Shown in pieces: positions 7,641 to 16,880 of a stretch of 64,000 nucleotides of DNA. Position 1 is the stretch's first letter; each line of letters opens with the position of its first letter. The DNA is from Helcobacillus massiliensis (GTDB lineage: Bacteria > Actinomycetota > Actinomycetes > Actinomycetales > Dermabacteraceae): assembly GCF_014191425.1 (NCBI RefSeq), contig NZ_JACHWP010000002.1:186001-250000 (forward strand). The letters run 5' to 3'. The notes under the pieces are model-generated. The model ran no database searches and was not told the origin of the DNA. It saw nothing but the letters and a program-made list of their open reading frames with translations. The position numbers and the translations under genes were made by a program.

Positions 7641-10600
7641 ATGACGACGACTGACCCGAAGCCGCAGGTCGACTCCTCGCTGATGAACTCCCTCATCAGC
7701 AAGCGCCGCCTGCTCTCCCCCACCTCGCGCGTCTCCGACGACAAGCGCGAGATCCACCACCGCGGCGGCCGCCAGGGCGACTCGTTCTACCGCGACCGCT
7801 GGAGCCACGACAAGGTGGTGCGCTCCACCCACGGCGTGAACTGCACCGGCTCCTGCTCCTGGCAGATCTACGTCAAGGACGGGATCATCACCTGGGAGGC
7901 CCAGCAGACCGACTACCCCTCCACCGGTCCCGACCGCGCCGAGTACGAGCCGCGCGGCTGCCCCCGCGGCGCCGCCTTCTCCTGGTACACCTACTCCCCC
8001 ACGCGCGTGCGCTACCCGTACATCCGCGCCGCCCTGCTCACCATGTTCCGCGAAGCGAAGCAGCAGGTGGGCGGCGACCCCGTCCTCGCCTGGGAGTCCA
8101 TCGTGGAGGACCCCGAGAAGTCCGCAGCGTACAAGAAGGCACGCGGCCACGGCGGCCTGGTCCGCGCCACGTGGGAGGAGGCCGTGGAGATGATCGCCGC
8201 GGCGTACGTCTCCACCACGAAGAACTACGGCCCCGACCGCACCGCCGGGTTCACGCCGATCCCGGCGATGTCCATCGTGTCCTTCGCCTCCGGTGCGCGC
8301 TTCCACCAGCTCATCGGAGGCGCCATGCTGTCCTTCTACGACTGGTACGCGGACCTGCCCGTCGCCTCCCCGCAGATGTTCGGCGACCAGACCGACGTCC
8401 CCGAATCCGGCGACTGGTGGGACGCCGGCTACCTCATCATGTGGGGCTCCAACGTGCCGCTGACCCGCACCCCGGACGCCCACTGGATGGTGGAGGCCCG
8501 CTACCGCGGCCAGAAGGTCATCGCGGTCTCCCCCGACTACGCCGACAACGTGAAGTTCGCCGACGAATGGGTCGCGCCCCAGCCCGGCACCGACGGCGCC
8601 CTCGCCCTCGCCATGGGCCACGTGATCCTCCGCGAGTTCTATGAGAACCCCGACGGCAGCGCCCGCCCCGAATACTTCGACAACTACGCGAAGACCTACA
8701 CCGACCTGCCGTTCCTCGTGCAGCTGGAGGAGCGCGCCGACGGCACCGTGGTGCCCGGCAAGTTCCTCACGGCCTCCGACCTCACCGCGGAGATCACCGA
8801 CGAGTTCGGCACCGAGCACGACCAGTTCAAGCCCGTGCTGATCGACGGCAACACCGGCCGGCCGATGGTCCCCCAGGGCACACTCGGCCACCGCTTCAGC
8901 GAGGACGGCAAGGGCCGCTGGAACCTGGACCTGCAGGGCGCTGACCCGCAGCTCTCCCTCCACGGCCGCGGCGAGGGCGTGCAGGAGATCCTCCTGCCCC
9001 GCTTCGACGCCGTCTCCACCCCCGCCGAGGACGAAGCGCACAACGCGCACTCCGCGCCGGGCACGATGCGCCGCGGTGTGCCGACCACGCAGGTCAACGG
9101 CCGCACCGTCACCACGGTGTACGACCTCCTGCTCGCCTCCTACGGCATCAGCCGCGACGGCCTGCCCGGCACCTGGCCGACGGGCTACGACGACCCCAGC
9201 GAGGTCGGCACCCCCGCCTGGCAGGAGCGCATCACCGGTGTGCCCGCCGCACAGGTGCAGCGCATCGGCCGCGAATACGCGCAGAACGCCGTGGAGTCCC
9301 GCGGCCGCTCCATGATCATCATGGGCGCCGGCGCGAACCACTGGTTCCACTCGGACACCATCTACCGCACGTTCCTCACCCTCACCACCCTCACCGGCGG
9401 CCAGGGTGTCAACGGCGGCGGCTGGGCGCACTACGTGGGCCAGGAGAAGGTCCGCCCCATCACGGGCTGGCTGCACCTCGCCAACGCCCTGGACTGGTCG
9501 CGGCCGCCGCGCCACCAGACCCAGACCTCGTACTGGTTCATGCACACCGACCAGTGGCGCTACGACCAGATGACCGCGGACGCGTTCACCGCCGCCACCG
9601 CCGACGGGCGCCTCAAGGGCATGACCAACGCGGACGTGGTCGCGATGGCGCAGCGTCTCGGGTGGATGCCGCACTTCCCGCAGTTCGACCAGAACCCGCT
9701 CGCGCTCACCCAGGCCGCCGATGCCGAGGGCCGCAGCGTACAGGACTTCATCATCGAGCACCTGAAGACCGGGAAGCTGAAGTTCGCCGCGGAGGACCCG
9801 GACGCGCACAACAACCATCCGCGCATCCTGTCGCTGTGGCGGGCGAACCTCCTCGGCTCCTCCGCCAAGGGCACCGAGTACTTCATCAAGCATCTGCTCG
9901 GCACGAAGAACGACGTGCGCGCCGAGGAGACCCCGGAGCATCTGCGCCCCCGCGACGTCGTGTGGCGCGAGAAGGCCCCGGAGGGCAAGCTGGACCTGCT
10001 GCTGTCCCTGGACTTCCGCATGACCAGCTCCACCCTGTTCTCCGACGTGGTGCTGCCGGCCGCGACCTGGTACGAGAAGAGCGACCTGTCCACCACGGAC
10101 ATGCACCCGTTCGTCCACTCGTTCAACCCGGCGATCGCCCCGCCGTGGCAGGCCCGCAACGACTGGGACACGTGGAAGGAGATCGCGAAGAAGTTCTCCG
10201 AACTGGCCCGCAATCACCTCGGCAAGCAGCGCGACGTGGTGGCGCTGACCCTGCAGCACGACTCCACCGACGCCCTCGCCTACCCCCACGGCGTGGTCCG
10301 CGACTGGAAGCACGACGAGGGCGTGGAGCCGATCCCCGGCATCACCATGCCGAAGCTCGTCGAGGTGGAGCGCGACTACCGCGAGATCTACGACAAGTTC
10401 GTGGCGCTCGGCCCCCTGGCGGAGAAGCTCGGCTTCACCACGAAGGGCATCACCTTCGATGTGAAGCGCGAAGTCGAGTACCTCGGCAAGAAGAACGGCC
10501 TCATCAAGGAGGGCCCGGCCAAGGGCCGCCCGTCCCTGGAGACCGATGTGCGGGCCGCGGAGATGGTGCTGGCGTTCTCCGGCACCACCAACGGCCACCT

Positions 10601-11405
10601 CGCCACCCAGGGATTCCGCACACTGGAGAAGCGCACCGGCACCCAGCTGCACGACCTCTCCGCGGAAGCGGAGGGCAAGCAGATCACGTTCGCGGACACC
10701 AAGGCCGCGCCGGTGCCGGTGATCACCTCGCCGGAGTGGTCCGGCTCGGAGTCCGGCGGCCGCCGCTACTCCTGCTTCACCATCAACACGGAGCGGCTGA
10801 AGCCGTGGCACACCCTGACGGGCCGCCAGCACTTCTACCTCGACCACGACTGGATGAGGGAGATGGGCGAGAACCTGCCCGTGTACCGCCCACCGCTGGA
10901 CATGAACGCCCTGTTCAACGAGGGCGAGATCGGCTCCACGAACGAACTCGGCCTCGCAGTGCGGTACCTGACGCCGCACAACAAATGGTCGATCCACTCG
11001 GAGTACCAGGACAACCTGTTCATGCTGTCGCTCTCGCGCGGCGGCCAGTCGATCTGGATGAGCGCGGAGGACGCCGCCAAGGCCGGCATCCGCGACAACG
11101 ACTGGGTGGAGGCAGTGAACCGCAACGGGGTGGTGGCGGCGCGGGCGGTCGTCTCGCACCGCATGCCGGAGGGCACGGTGTACATGCACCACGCCCAGGA
11201 TCGCGTGGTGAACGTGCCGCTGACCGAAACCAGCGGGAAGCGCGGCGGCATCCACAACTCGCTCACCCGCATCATGATCAAACCCACCCATATGGTCGGC
11301 GGGTACGCCCAGCAGACCTTCGCCTTCAACTACCTGGGGCCCACCGGCAACAACCGTGATGAGGTCACCCGCATCCGCAAGCGCACTACGGAGGTGACGT
11401 ACTGA
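7641..11405 (+). CDS. narG: Respiratory nitrate reductase catalytic subunit NarG
   Basis: The 1254-residue length is normal for NarG. The N-terminal FS0 cluster ligands His64, Cys68, Cys72 and Cys107 have the spacing seen in E. coli NarG (49, 53, 57, 92). The YADLP motif near residue 238 carries the Asp that ligates molybdenum. This subunit reduces nitrate to nitrite at Mo-bis-MGD on the inner face of the membrane and passes electrons on from NarH. There is no twin-arginine signal at the N-terminus, consistent with the cytoplasmic Nar type. The stop codon overlaps the narH start by one base. Confidence 0.97.
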   Translation: MTTTDPKPQVDSSLMNSLISKRRLLSPTSRVSDDKREIHHRGGRQGDSFYRDRWSHDKVVRSTHGVNCTGSCSWQIYVKDGIITWEAQQTDYPSTGPDRAEYEPRGCPRGAAFSWYTYSPTRVRYPYIRAALLTMFREAKQQVGGDPVLAWESIVEDPEKSAAYKKARGHGGLVRATWEEAVEMIAAAYVSTTKNYGPDRTAGFTPIPAMSIVSFASGARFHQLIGGAMLSFYDWYADLPVASPQMFGDQTDVPESGDWWDAGYLIMWGSNVPLTRTPDAHWMVEARYRGQKVIAVSPDYADNVKFADEWVAPQPGTDGALALAMGHVILREFYENPDGSARPEYFDNYAKTYTDLPFLVQLEERADGTVVPGKFLTASDLTAEITDEFGTEHDQFKPVLIDGNTGRPMVPQGTLGHRFSEDGKGRWNLDLQGADPQLSLHGRGEGVQEILLPRFDAVSTPAEDEAHNAHSAPGTMRRGVPTTQVNGRTVTTVYDLLLASYGISRDGLPGTWPTGYDDPSEVGTPAWQERITGVPAAQVQRIGREYAQNAVESRGRSMIIMGAGANHWFHSDTIYRTFLTLTTLTGGQGVNGGGWAHYVGQEKVRPITGWLHLANALDWSRPPRHQTQTSYWFMHTDQWRYDQMTADAFTAATADGRLKGMTNADVVAMAQRLGWMPHFPQFDQNPLALTQAADAEGRSVQDFIIEHLKTGKLKFAAEDPDAHNNHPRILSLWRANLLGSSAKGTEYFIKHLLGTKNDVRAEETPEHLRPRDVVWREKAPEGKLDLLLSLDFRMTSSTLFSDVVLPAATWYEKSDLSTTDMHPFVHSFNPAIAPPWQARNDWDTWKEIAKKFSELARNHLGKQRDVVALTLQHDSTDALAYPHGVVRDWKHDEGVEPIPGITMPKLVEVERDYREIYDKFVALGPLAEKLGFTTKGITFDVKREVEYLGKKNGLIKEGPAKGRPSLETDVRAAEMVLAFSGTTNGHLATQGFRTLEKRTGTQLHDLSAEAEGKQITFADTKAAPVPVITSPEWSGSESGGRRYSCFTINTERLKPWHTLTGRQHFYLDHDWMREMGENLPVYRPPLDMNALFNEGEIGSTNELGLAVRYLTPHNKWSIHSEYQDNLFMLSLSRGGQSIWMSAEDAAKAGIRDNDWVEAVNRNGVVAARAVVSHRMPEGTVYMHHAQDRVVNVPLTETSGKRGGIHNSLTRIMIKPTHMVGGYAQQTFAFNYLGPTGNNRDEVTRIRKRTTEVTY

Positions 11406-13075
11406 TGCGCATCATGGCTCAGATGTCGATGGTGATGAACCTCGACAAGTGCATCGGCTGCCACACCTGCTCAGTCACCTGCAAGCAGGCATGGACGAAC
11501 CGATCCGGCACCGAATACGTCTGGTTCAACAACGTGGAGACCCGGCCCGGGCAGGGCTATCCGCGCCGCTACGAGGATCAGGAGAAGTGGAAGGGCGGCT
11601 GGGTCCTGGACCGCAAGGGCCGCCTGAAGCTGAAGGCCGGCGGCAAGTTCCGCAAGCTCGCGCAGATCTTCTCCAACCCGATCATGCCGAGCATCGAGGA
11701 CTACTACGAGCCGTGGACCTACGACTACTCGAACCTGCTGGATGCTCCGGCGCAGGAGCACATCCCGGTGGCGAAGCCGAAGTCGCTGCTGACCGGTGAG
11801 GACATGTCGATCGAATGGTCGGCGAACTGGGACGACGACCTCGGCGGCTCCACGGAGCACCTCCACGAGGACCCGATCCTGGAGCGCATCCAGACGGAGG
11901 TGAAGGCCGAGTTCGAGAAGACCTTCATGTTCTACCTGCCGCGCATCTGTGAGCACTGCCTGAACCCGTCGTGCGTGGCGTCCTGCCCCTCGGGCGCGAT
12001 GTACAAGCGCGAAGAGGACGGCATCGTCCTGGTGGACCAGGACCAGTGCCGCGGTTGGCGCATGTGCATCTCCGGCTGCCCCTACAAGAAGGTGTACTTC
12101 AACCACCGGACGGGCAAGGCCGAGAAATGTCATTTCTGCTACCCGCGCATGGAGCAGGGCATCCCAACGGTGTGCTCGGAGACCTGCGTGGGCCGCCTGC
12201 GCTACCTCGGCCTCGTGTTCTACGACGCCGACCGCGTCACCGAAGCGGCGTCCACCCCGAACGAGAAGGACCTGTACGAGGCGCAGCGCTCCCTGATCCT
12301 CGACCCGAACGACCCGGCCGTGGTGCAGGCCGCCCGCGAGGCGGACATCCCGGAGGACTGGATCCTCGCCGCGCAGCGCTCCCCCATCTACCGGCTCATC
12401 AACGAGTGGAAGGTGGCGCTGCCGCTGCACCCGGAGTACCGCACCATGCCGATGGTCTGGTACATCCCGCCGCTGAGCCCCGTCGTCGACGAGGTCGCGA
12501 AGACCGGTGAGGACGCGGAGGATCAGCGCAACCTGTTCGCCGCGATCGAGCAGCTGCGCATCCCTATGGACTACCTGGCGGAGCTGTTCACCGCCGGGGA
12601 CGTCTCCGTAGTGGACGGTGTGCTGCGCAAGCTCGCCGCGATGCGCTCCTACATGCGAGACATCTCCATGGGCCGGGAGGGCCAGGAGGAGATAGCGGCA
12701 TCCGTCGGTATGACGGGGCAGGAGATCCGGGAAATGTACCGCCTGCTGGCGATCGCGAAGTACGAGGAGCGGTACGTGATCCCGCCCGCGCACTACAGCG
12801 ACGCGCACTCCCTCGAGGGCATCTCCACCGACTGCTCGCTGAACACGGACGGCGGGCCCGGCATGGGCGGCCCGTCCTCGATCTTCGGTGAGGATTCGGG
12901 GGCCGACGGCCTCACCCCCGTCGGTGTGGAGAACTTCAACATCCTGAAGAACCGCGCCCAGATGGACCGCGTGCCGCCGGTGGAGCCGGGCCGCATCAAC
13001 CTGCTGAACTGGGACGGCAAGGGCACGCCCGACGGGCTCTTCCCCTCCGACAGCAGCGGGACTGATCGATCATGA
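11405..13075 (+). CDS. narH: Respiratory nitrate reductase iron-sulfur subunit NarH
   Basis: The 556-residue protein has the four cysteine groups of NarH: CIGCHTCSVTCK near the N-terminus, CEHCLNPSCVASCP, CRGWRMCISGCP and a later CHFCYPR...CSETCVGR. In the third group a Trp replaces one Cys, which is the family hallmark of the [3Fe-4S] cluster. It relays electrons from NarI to NarG. The ATG at 11405 overlaps the narG stop by one base. A downstream Met (MAQMSMVMNL) could also start the protein. The last 60 or so residues are poorly conserved and contain one copy of the iterated GGCCGACGG motif. Confidence 0.96.
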   Translation: MRIMAQMSMVMNLDKCIGCHTCSVTCKQAWTNRSGTEYVWFNNVETRPGQGYPRRYEDQEKWKGGWVLDRKGRLKLKAGGKFRKLAQIFSNPIMPSIEDYYEPWTYDYSNLLDAPAQEHIPVAKPKSLLTGEDMSIEWSANWDDDLGGSTEHLHEDPILERIQTEVKAEFEKTFMFYLPRICEHCLNPSCVASCPSGAMYKREEDGIVLVDQDQCRGWRMCISGCPYKKVYFNHRTGKAEKCHFCYPRMEQGIPTVCSETCVGRLRYLGLVFYDADRVTEAASTPNEKDLYEAQRSLILDPNDPAVVQAAREADIPEDWILAAQRSPIYRLINEWKVALPLHPEYRTMPMVWYIPPLSPVVDEVAKTGEDAEDQRNLFAAIEQLRIPMDYLAELFTAGDVSVVDGVLRKLAAMRSYMRDISMGREGQEEIAASVGMTGQEIREMYRLLAIAKYEERYVIPPAHYSDAHSLEGISTDCSLNTDGGPGMGGPSSIFGEDSGADGLTPVGVENFNILKNRAQMDRVPPVEPGRINLLNWDGKGTPDGLFPSDSSGTDRS

Positions 13076-13872
13076 GCATCCTGAAGCGACTGGCGGGCCG
13101 GGCCGTTCCCGGCCTCGCCGCCTCCCCCATCGACGGGGACGCGAAGCAGGTGGCGTGGGCGATCGGCTCGCACCTGATGGCGTACCCCGATGGGGAGATC
13201 GTGGAGCGGCTGCCGCTGCTGCGGGACGCCTGCTCCCTGCTGCCGGAGCCGTACGGCTCGGAGGTGGCAGCGGTCGTGGACCGGATGCTCGCCGAGTCCC
13301 GCACCGATGACCTCGCGGCCCTGCAGCAGGAGTACGTGGCGACGTTCGACACCCGTCGGCGCGGTTGCCTGTTCCTGACGTACTTCGGCAGCGGCGACAC
13401 CCGCCGCCGCGGGATGGCGCTGCTGGAGATCAAGCAGACCATGCGCGAATCCGGGGTGGAGCTCGCCGCGGACCGCGAGGACGAACTGCCCGACCACCTG
13501 TGCGTGGTGCTGGAGTTCGCCGGCACCGTCGACGCGGAGGCCGGTGAGCGGATCCTGCTGGACAACCGCGCCGGCATCGAACTGCTGCGCACTCACCTGC
13601 AGGAGATCGACTCCCCGTGGGCGCCGGTGATCCGGATGGTCTGCGCCACCATGCCCGCCCTCAATGACGACGACCGCACCGCGATCGCAAAGCTTGCTGA
13701 ACAGGGCCCCGCTGAGGAATCCGTCGGCCTCTCCGGCTACGGCACGGACGCGGACTACATGGCGAGCCCGCCCACGAACGCGCCCGTCGCCTTCACCGCC
13801 CCGTCGGGCCCGGTCCCCCTGCCGACCCCACGTATCCGACCGACCCAGCCGTCCAGCGCTCGAAGGAGCTGA
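13072..13872 (+). CDS. narJ: Nitrate reductase assembly chaperone NarJ
   Basis: The 266-residue all-helical TorD/NarJ-type chaperone overlaps narH by four bases (ATGA). The core about 20-190 carries the family features AIGSHLMAYPD and DTRRRGCLFLTYFGSGDTRRRG, followed by LPDHLCVVLEFA. NarJ binds apo-NarG and is needed for cofactor insertion and membrane docking. The C-terminal 60 residues are Pro/Ala-rich and look variable, including one iterated CCGTCGGCC copy at 13721. Confidence 0.92.
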   Translation: MSILKRLAGRAVPGLAASPIDGDAKQVAWAIGSHLMAYPDGEIVERLPLLRDACSLLPEPYGSEVAAVVDRMLAESRTDDLAALQQEYVATFDTRRRGCLFLTYFGSGDTRRRGMALLEIKQTMRESGVELAADREDELPDHLCVVLEFAGTVDAEAGERILLDNRAGIELLRTHLQEIDSPWAPVIRMVCATMPALNDDDRTAIAKLAEQGPAEESVGLSGYGTDADYMASPPTNAPVAFTAPSGPVPLPTPRIRPTQPSSARRS

Positions 13873-13873
13873 C

Positions 13874-14590
13874 ATGCGTGACGTGACGATCCTCGACACC
13901 CTTCTCTGGGTTGTCTTCCCCTATGTGTGCATGGCGTTCTTCGTGCTCGGGCACATCTGGCGCTACCGCTACGACCAGTTCGGCTGGACCACCCGGTCGA
14001 GCCAGATGTACGAGGACCGGATCCTGCGGTGGGCATCGCCCATGTTCCACTTCGGCATCCTGTTCGTCGCCATCGGCCACTTCGGCGGCCTGGTGATCCC
14101 GAAGTCCTGGACGCAGGCGATCGGCATCAGCGACCACGTGTACCACCTGCTGGCGATCACCCTCGGCACCGTGGCGGGCGTGTGCACACTCGTGGGTCTG
14201 CTGCTGCTGATCTGGCGCCGACGCTCCAACAAGCGCCTCATGGGCGCGACCACGCTGATGGACAAATTCATGTTCCTGATGCTCGCGGTCGTGGCCGGCC
14301 TCGGCGTGTGGGCGACCATCGCGAACAACGTGTTCGGCTCCTACGACTACCGCTCCACCATCTCCGTGTGGTTCCGGCAGATCTGGACGCTGCGCCCCGA
14401 CGCAGCGATGATGGTGGACGTGCCGCTGACGTTCCAGCTGCACGCCCTGGTCGCCATCACCCTGTTCGCGGTGTGGCCGTTCACGCGCCTCGTGCACGTG
14501 TTCTCGGTGCCCGTGGGCTACCTGGGCCGCCCGTACATCGTGTACCGCTCGCGGGATGACAAGCGCGTCGCCTCGAAGGCCGGCTGGTGA
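13874..14590 (+). CDS. narI: Respiratory nitrate reductase cytochrome b subunit NarI
   Basis: The 238-residue membrane protein has five predicted transmembrane helices. His residues suitable for two b hemes are found in HIWRYRYDQFGW, FHFGILFVAIGHFGG, DHVYHLLAI and FQLHALVAI. NarI oxidises menaquinol and anchors NarGH to the membrane. I chose the ATG at 13874 because AAGGAG precedes it at good spacing one base after the narJ stop. An upstream in-frame extension would run back through narJ. A strong hairpin follows at 14636. Confidence 0.95.
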   Translation: MRDVTILDTLLWVVFPYVCMAFFVLGHIWRYRYDQFGWTTRSSQMYEDRILRWASPMFHFGILFVAIGHFGGLVIPKSWTQAIGISDHVYHLLAITLGTVAGVCTLVGLLLLIWRRRSNKRLMGATTLMDKFMFLMLAVVAGLGVWATIANNVFGSYDYRSTISVWFRQIWTLRPDAAMMVDVPLTFQLHALVAITLFAVWPFTRLVHVFSVPVGYLGRPYIVYRSRDDKRVASKAGW

Positions 14591-14635
14591 TCTGCACCGT
14601 CTGATTGGGTGCGCCCCGCGCATCCCGCTACACTG

Positions 14636-14680
14636 AACGGGTCCGAGCCGCGGCTCTTCTGCCGCAGGAGCGGACCCGTT
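14636..14680 (+). terminator. Terminator of the nar operon
   Basis: Arms AACGGGTCCG (14636-14645) and CGGACCCGTT (14671-14680), with a further pairable GC-rich stretch inside, lie 46 bases after the narI stop. The rest of the 136-base gap before the tRNA holds one iterated CCGTCGGCC copy (14692-14700) and nothing else I can name. Confidence 0.7.
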
Positions 14681-14726
14681 CCGTTCAGCATCCGTCGGCC
14701 TTCCGGCCGGGTTCGCTCGGCGATCA

Positions 14727-14799
14727 GCCCCCGTAGCTCAGGGGATAGAGCACGGCTCTCCTAAAGCCGGTGTCGGACGTTCGAATCGTCTCGGGGGCA
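14727..14799 (+). tRNA. tRNA-Arg (anticodon CCU)
   Basis: The 73-base sequence folds as a full cloverleaf. The acceptor stem is GCCCCCG/CGGGGGC, the D-arm contains AGCTC and AGAGC, and the anticodon stem CGGCT/AGCCG has loop CTCCTAA and so anticodon CCT. The T-loop is TTCGAAT, and the discriminator is A. CCA is not encoded. Confidence 0.95.
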
Positions 14800-14807
14800 C
14801 ACATAGG

Positions 14808-14846
14808 ACCCCAGGTCAGCGCCTTCTTCAGGCGCCGACCTGGGGT
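14808..14846 (+). terminator. Terminator after tRNA-Arg
   Basis: Arms ACCCCAGGTC and GACCTGGGGT enclose a second pairing GCGCCT/AGGCGC, giving a long stable hairpin nine bases after the tRNA. It also lies downstream of the convergent gene ending at 14888. Confidence 0.8.
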
Positions 14847-14887
14847 TCAGTCATCGCAGAGGGGATTTCGCGCCGCGGCCGTTCGCG

Positions 14888-15628
14888 TCAGCGCTTCTTC
14901 TGCGCCTTCGCCGCTGCCTTCAGCTCCTTGCGGGACAGCGGCGGGAACGTCGCCTTCGCCGTCTGCGCGATCTTCTTCAGCGCGCGGCGGTCCGCCCACG
15001 CACCGAGGACGCCACCAGCGCCGGGGATCGCCTTGCCGAACAGGCGGGCGGAGCGCAGGCTGAAGCGGCGCACAGCGCGGGCGCCGATCGCCTTGGTGAT
15101 GCGGGAGACGTCCGACTGCGGCAGACGCTTCGCCACCTGGCGGCTCGCCGCGCCGGCGACCGGGCCGAGTCCGATCGAGCCGAGCAGGTCCCCCGATTCC
15201 TCCCCGACAAGGGCGGCGAGGATACGGGTGCGGATCTCCTGGTCGTTGATGTCGTAACCGCGCACGCTCGCGATCGCGGCGGTCATGCGGGTGGCGATGA
15301 CGTAGAACTCGAGCACGTTGGCGGGCAGCATCACCGGCAGGGTGATGGCGCCGCCGAGACCGGTGACGAAGCCGCCGACGGTGGCGCGGCGTCGGTGGCT
15401 CGCAATGATCTTCTTGACGGCGCGTTCGGTGGAGCGGCGCCGCTTCGCGCGCTTGGCAACGGTCTTTGCAGACGCGAAGGTGGCCTTGCCGTCGATGCCG
15501 ATGTCGCGGAAGGTGTTGACGAGGCTCTCGAGCGCACCCGCGTCCTTACCGGTGCGGGCTTCCTTCATCGCCTTCTTGGCGTCGTCGGTCGCGGTCTTGT
15601 CTGTGCGCAGGAAGGAGAGGACCCCCAT
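14888..15628 (-). CDS. EcsC-family protein
   Basis: The 246-residue protein matches the EcsC family pattern: a basic N-terminal helical part, then the hydrophobic signature GGFVTGLGGAITLPVMLPANV (about 85-105; the family uses it as a membrane-associating hairpin), then RGYDINDQEIRTRI and a late IPGAGGVLGAWADRRALKKI. EcsC proteins are linked to ABC transporter or secretion regulation in Firmicutes, and the role in Actinobacteria is not known. I prefer the ATG at 15628 because GGGAG lies six bases before it. An ATG at 15640 has GGGGAG directly abutting it. The C-terminus is Lys-rich. Confidence 0.75.
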   Translation of the reverse strand: MGVLSFLRTDKTATDDAKKAMKEARTGKDAGALESLVNTFRDIGIDGKATFASAKTVAKRAKRRRSTERAVKKIIASHRRRATVGGFVTGLGGAITLPVMLPANVLEFYVIATRMTAAIASVRGYDINDQEIRTRILAALVGEESGDLLGSIGLGPVAGAASRQVAKRLPQSDVSRITKAIGARAVRRFSLRSARLFGKAIPGAGGVLGAWADRRALKKIAQTAKATFPPLSRKELKAAAKAQKKR

Positions 15629-15733
15629 GACTGCTCCCATCTCCCCGTCAGGGGTGTGCGTTCGAAGATGCCAGTGTAACCGGTTGATAACAATCGGACC
15701 TGGGCGGGGCGGCGCACCCGTCGGCTGCTGGTG

Positions 15734-16741
15734 TCAGCGACCCGGCGCGCAGCTGCCGCCCTCGGGGGCGCAGCTGCCGCCTCCCCCGCCGCCAGCGCTG
15801 CCGGGGCGGCCGACGGGTGCCGGCGCCGCAGCGTGCCCAGCCGCCGGGCCGGGCCAGCTCTGGCCTCGAGCCCCGCTCCCACTGCTGGTGGGGCCACGGC
15901 CCGTGCCGGTGCGGTTGCGGTGATCGCGGGCGGCCCGCATCGCCATCAGCACGATGCCGATGAGCGCGCTGACCGCCGCCAGGGCGATGCCGAGGTTCAC
16001 GCCGTGGGGCAGGTCCTTGATCGCCTTCTCTTCGAACGCCGTCACGATCTGGCCGACGAACGGGGCCCTGTCGATCACGTTCGGCACCAGCGCGGGGAGG
16101 TTCGTCACCGTGAACCACATGAGCGCCGTGAACACGGCGGCGAAGATGCCGTACATGATGAGCGACGCTCCGCGATGGGTGGCGGTCAGCAGCATCAGCG
16201 CCAGGCCCAGGAGGGCGATGGCGCCGAGAGCTGCGCGGTTCTCGGTGAGCAGGAGGATCCACTGCATCCATCCCGCATCGAACGAGGCAATGGTGGGCTG
16301 CAGGGTGGCGGGGCGCGGCACGGGCACCGGCAGGACATCCTCGATCGGGCCGGCGATCGAATCGTACGCCGGCATCAGGTCCGGCTTCACCTCGACCCTG
16401 CCGCCCTGCACCATCGACTCATGCAGGTCGCGCATGGTCTGGTCCCAGATCTGCTGGTACTCCCGTGTGCCGGTGACGGTCTTGACGCCCTTCGCGATCA
16501 GGGCATCGACCTGCCCCTTCAGGAATTCGGGGACGTCCACGAGGCTGTGGATCTGGTCGACCGCCGGGGCGGTGAGGTCCTGGCGGGTCTGCGGGGTGTC
16601 AGCGATCGGTCGGGTGACGGCGAGGAACCCGCCGCGGTCCACGATGTTGTCCTGCAGCCAGGTGGCGGGCACGAGCAGGAGTGCCGCCGCAAGGGAGACG
16701 ATCCCCGCGAGCACGCTGATGAGGTTCCGGAGCAGAAGCAT
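15734..16741 (-). CDS. Multi-pass membrane protein of unknown function
   Basis: I do not recognise the family. The 335-residue product has one N-terminal transmembrane helix (LLRNLISVLAGIVSLAAALL), an extracytoplasmic-looking domain of about 150 residues, and three more hydrophobic helices in the second half. It ends in a Gly/Ser/Pro/Ala-rich tail that contains GSCAPEGGSCAPGR, two near copies of a six-residue unit. The start at 16741 (ATG, MLLLRNLISV) is chosen over an in-frame TTG at 16774 because the membrane helix follows directly. The tail includes a full 14-bp copy of the iterated element at 15808. Confidence 0.7.
   Translation of the reverse strand: MLLLRNLISVLAGIVSLAAALLLVPATWLQDNIVDRGGFLAVTRPIADTPQTRQDLTAPAVDQIHSLVDVPEFLKGQVDALIAKGVKTVTGTREYQQIWDQTMRDLHESMVQGGRVEVKPDLMPAYDSIAGPIEDVLPVPVPRPATLQPTIASFDAGWMQWILLLTENRAALGAIALLGLALMLLTATHRGASLIMYGIFAAVFTALMWFTVTNLPALVPNVIDRAPFVGQIVTAFEEKAIKDLPHGVNLGIALAAVSALIGIVLMAMRAARDHRNRTGTGRGPTSSGSGARGQSWPGPAAGHAAAPAPVGRPGSAGGGGGGSCAPEGGSCAPGR
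15808..15821 (+). repeat. Full-length copy of iterated element GGCCGACGGGTGCC
   Basis: A perfect 14-bp copy within the low-complexity tail of the membrane protein gene. See the finding on the iterated element for all positions. Confidence 0.6.
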
Positions 16742-16776
16742 GGGTCTCACAGTAGTCGGGCCGGGTGCAGGCAATG

Positions 16777-16818
16777 CGAGAACCCCACCGGCCCGACAGG
16801 GCTGCGGTGGGGTTCTCG
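16777..16818 (-). terminator. Terminator of the NlpC/P60 gene
   Basis: Perfect 14-bp arms CGAGAACCCCACCG / CGGTGGGGTTCTCG lie 63 bases downstream of the hydrolase stop and just upstream of the next minus-strand gene. Confidence 0.8.
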
Positions 16819-16880
16819 CTGAGCGGCGGCGTGGTCAGCGCCGGAATCCGCTCGTCACAGTGTCGAAGAGGCGACTGGCA

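Noticed and set aside
6033-11291. A 1752-codon open frame on the minus strand
   Set aside because: It is antisense to narK and narG, which are beyond doubt. Composition is Val/Gly/His-rich with no domain.
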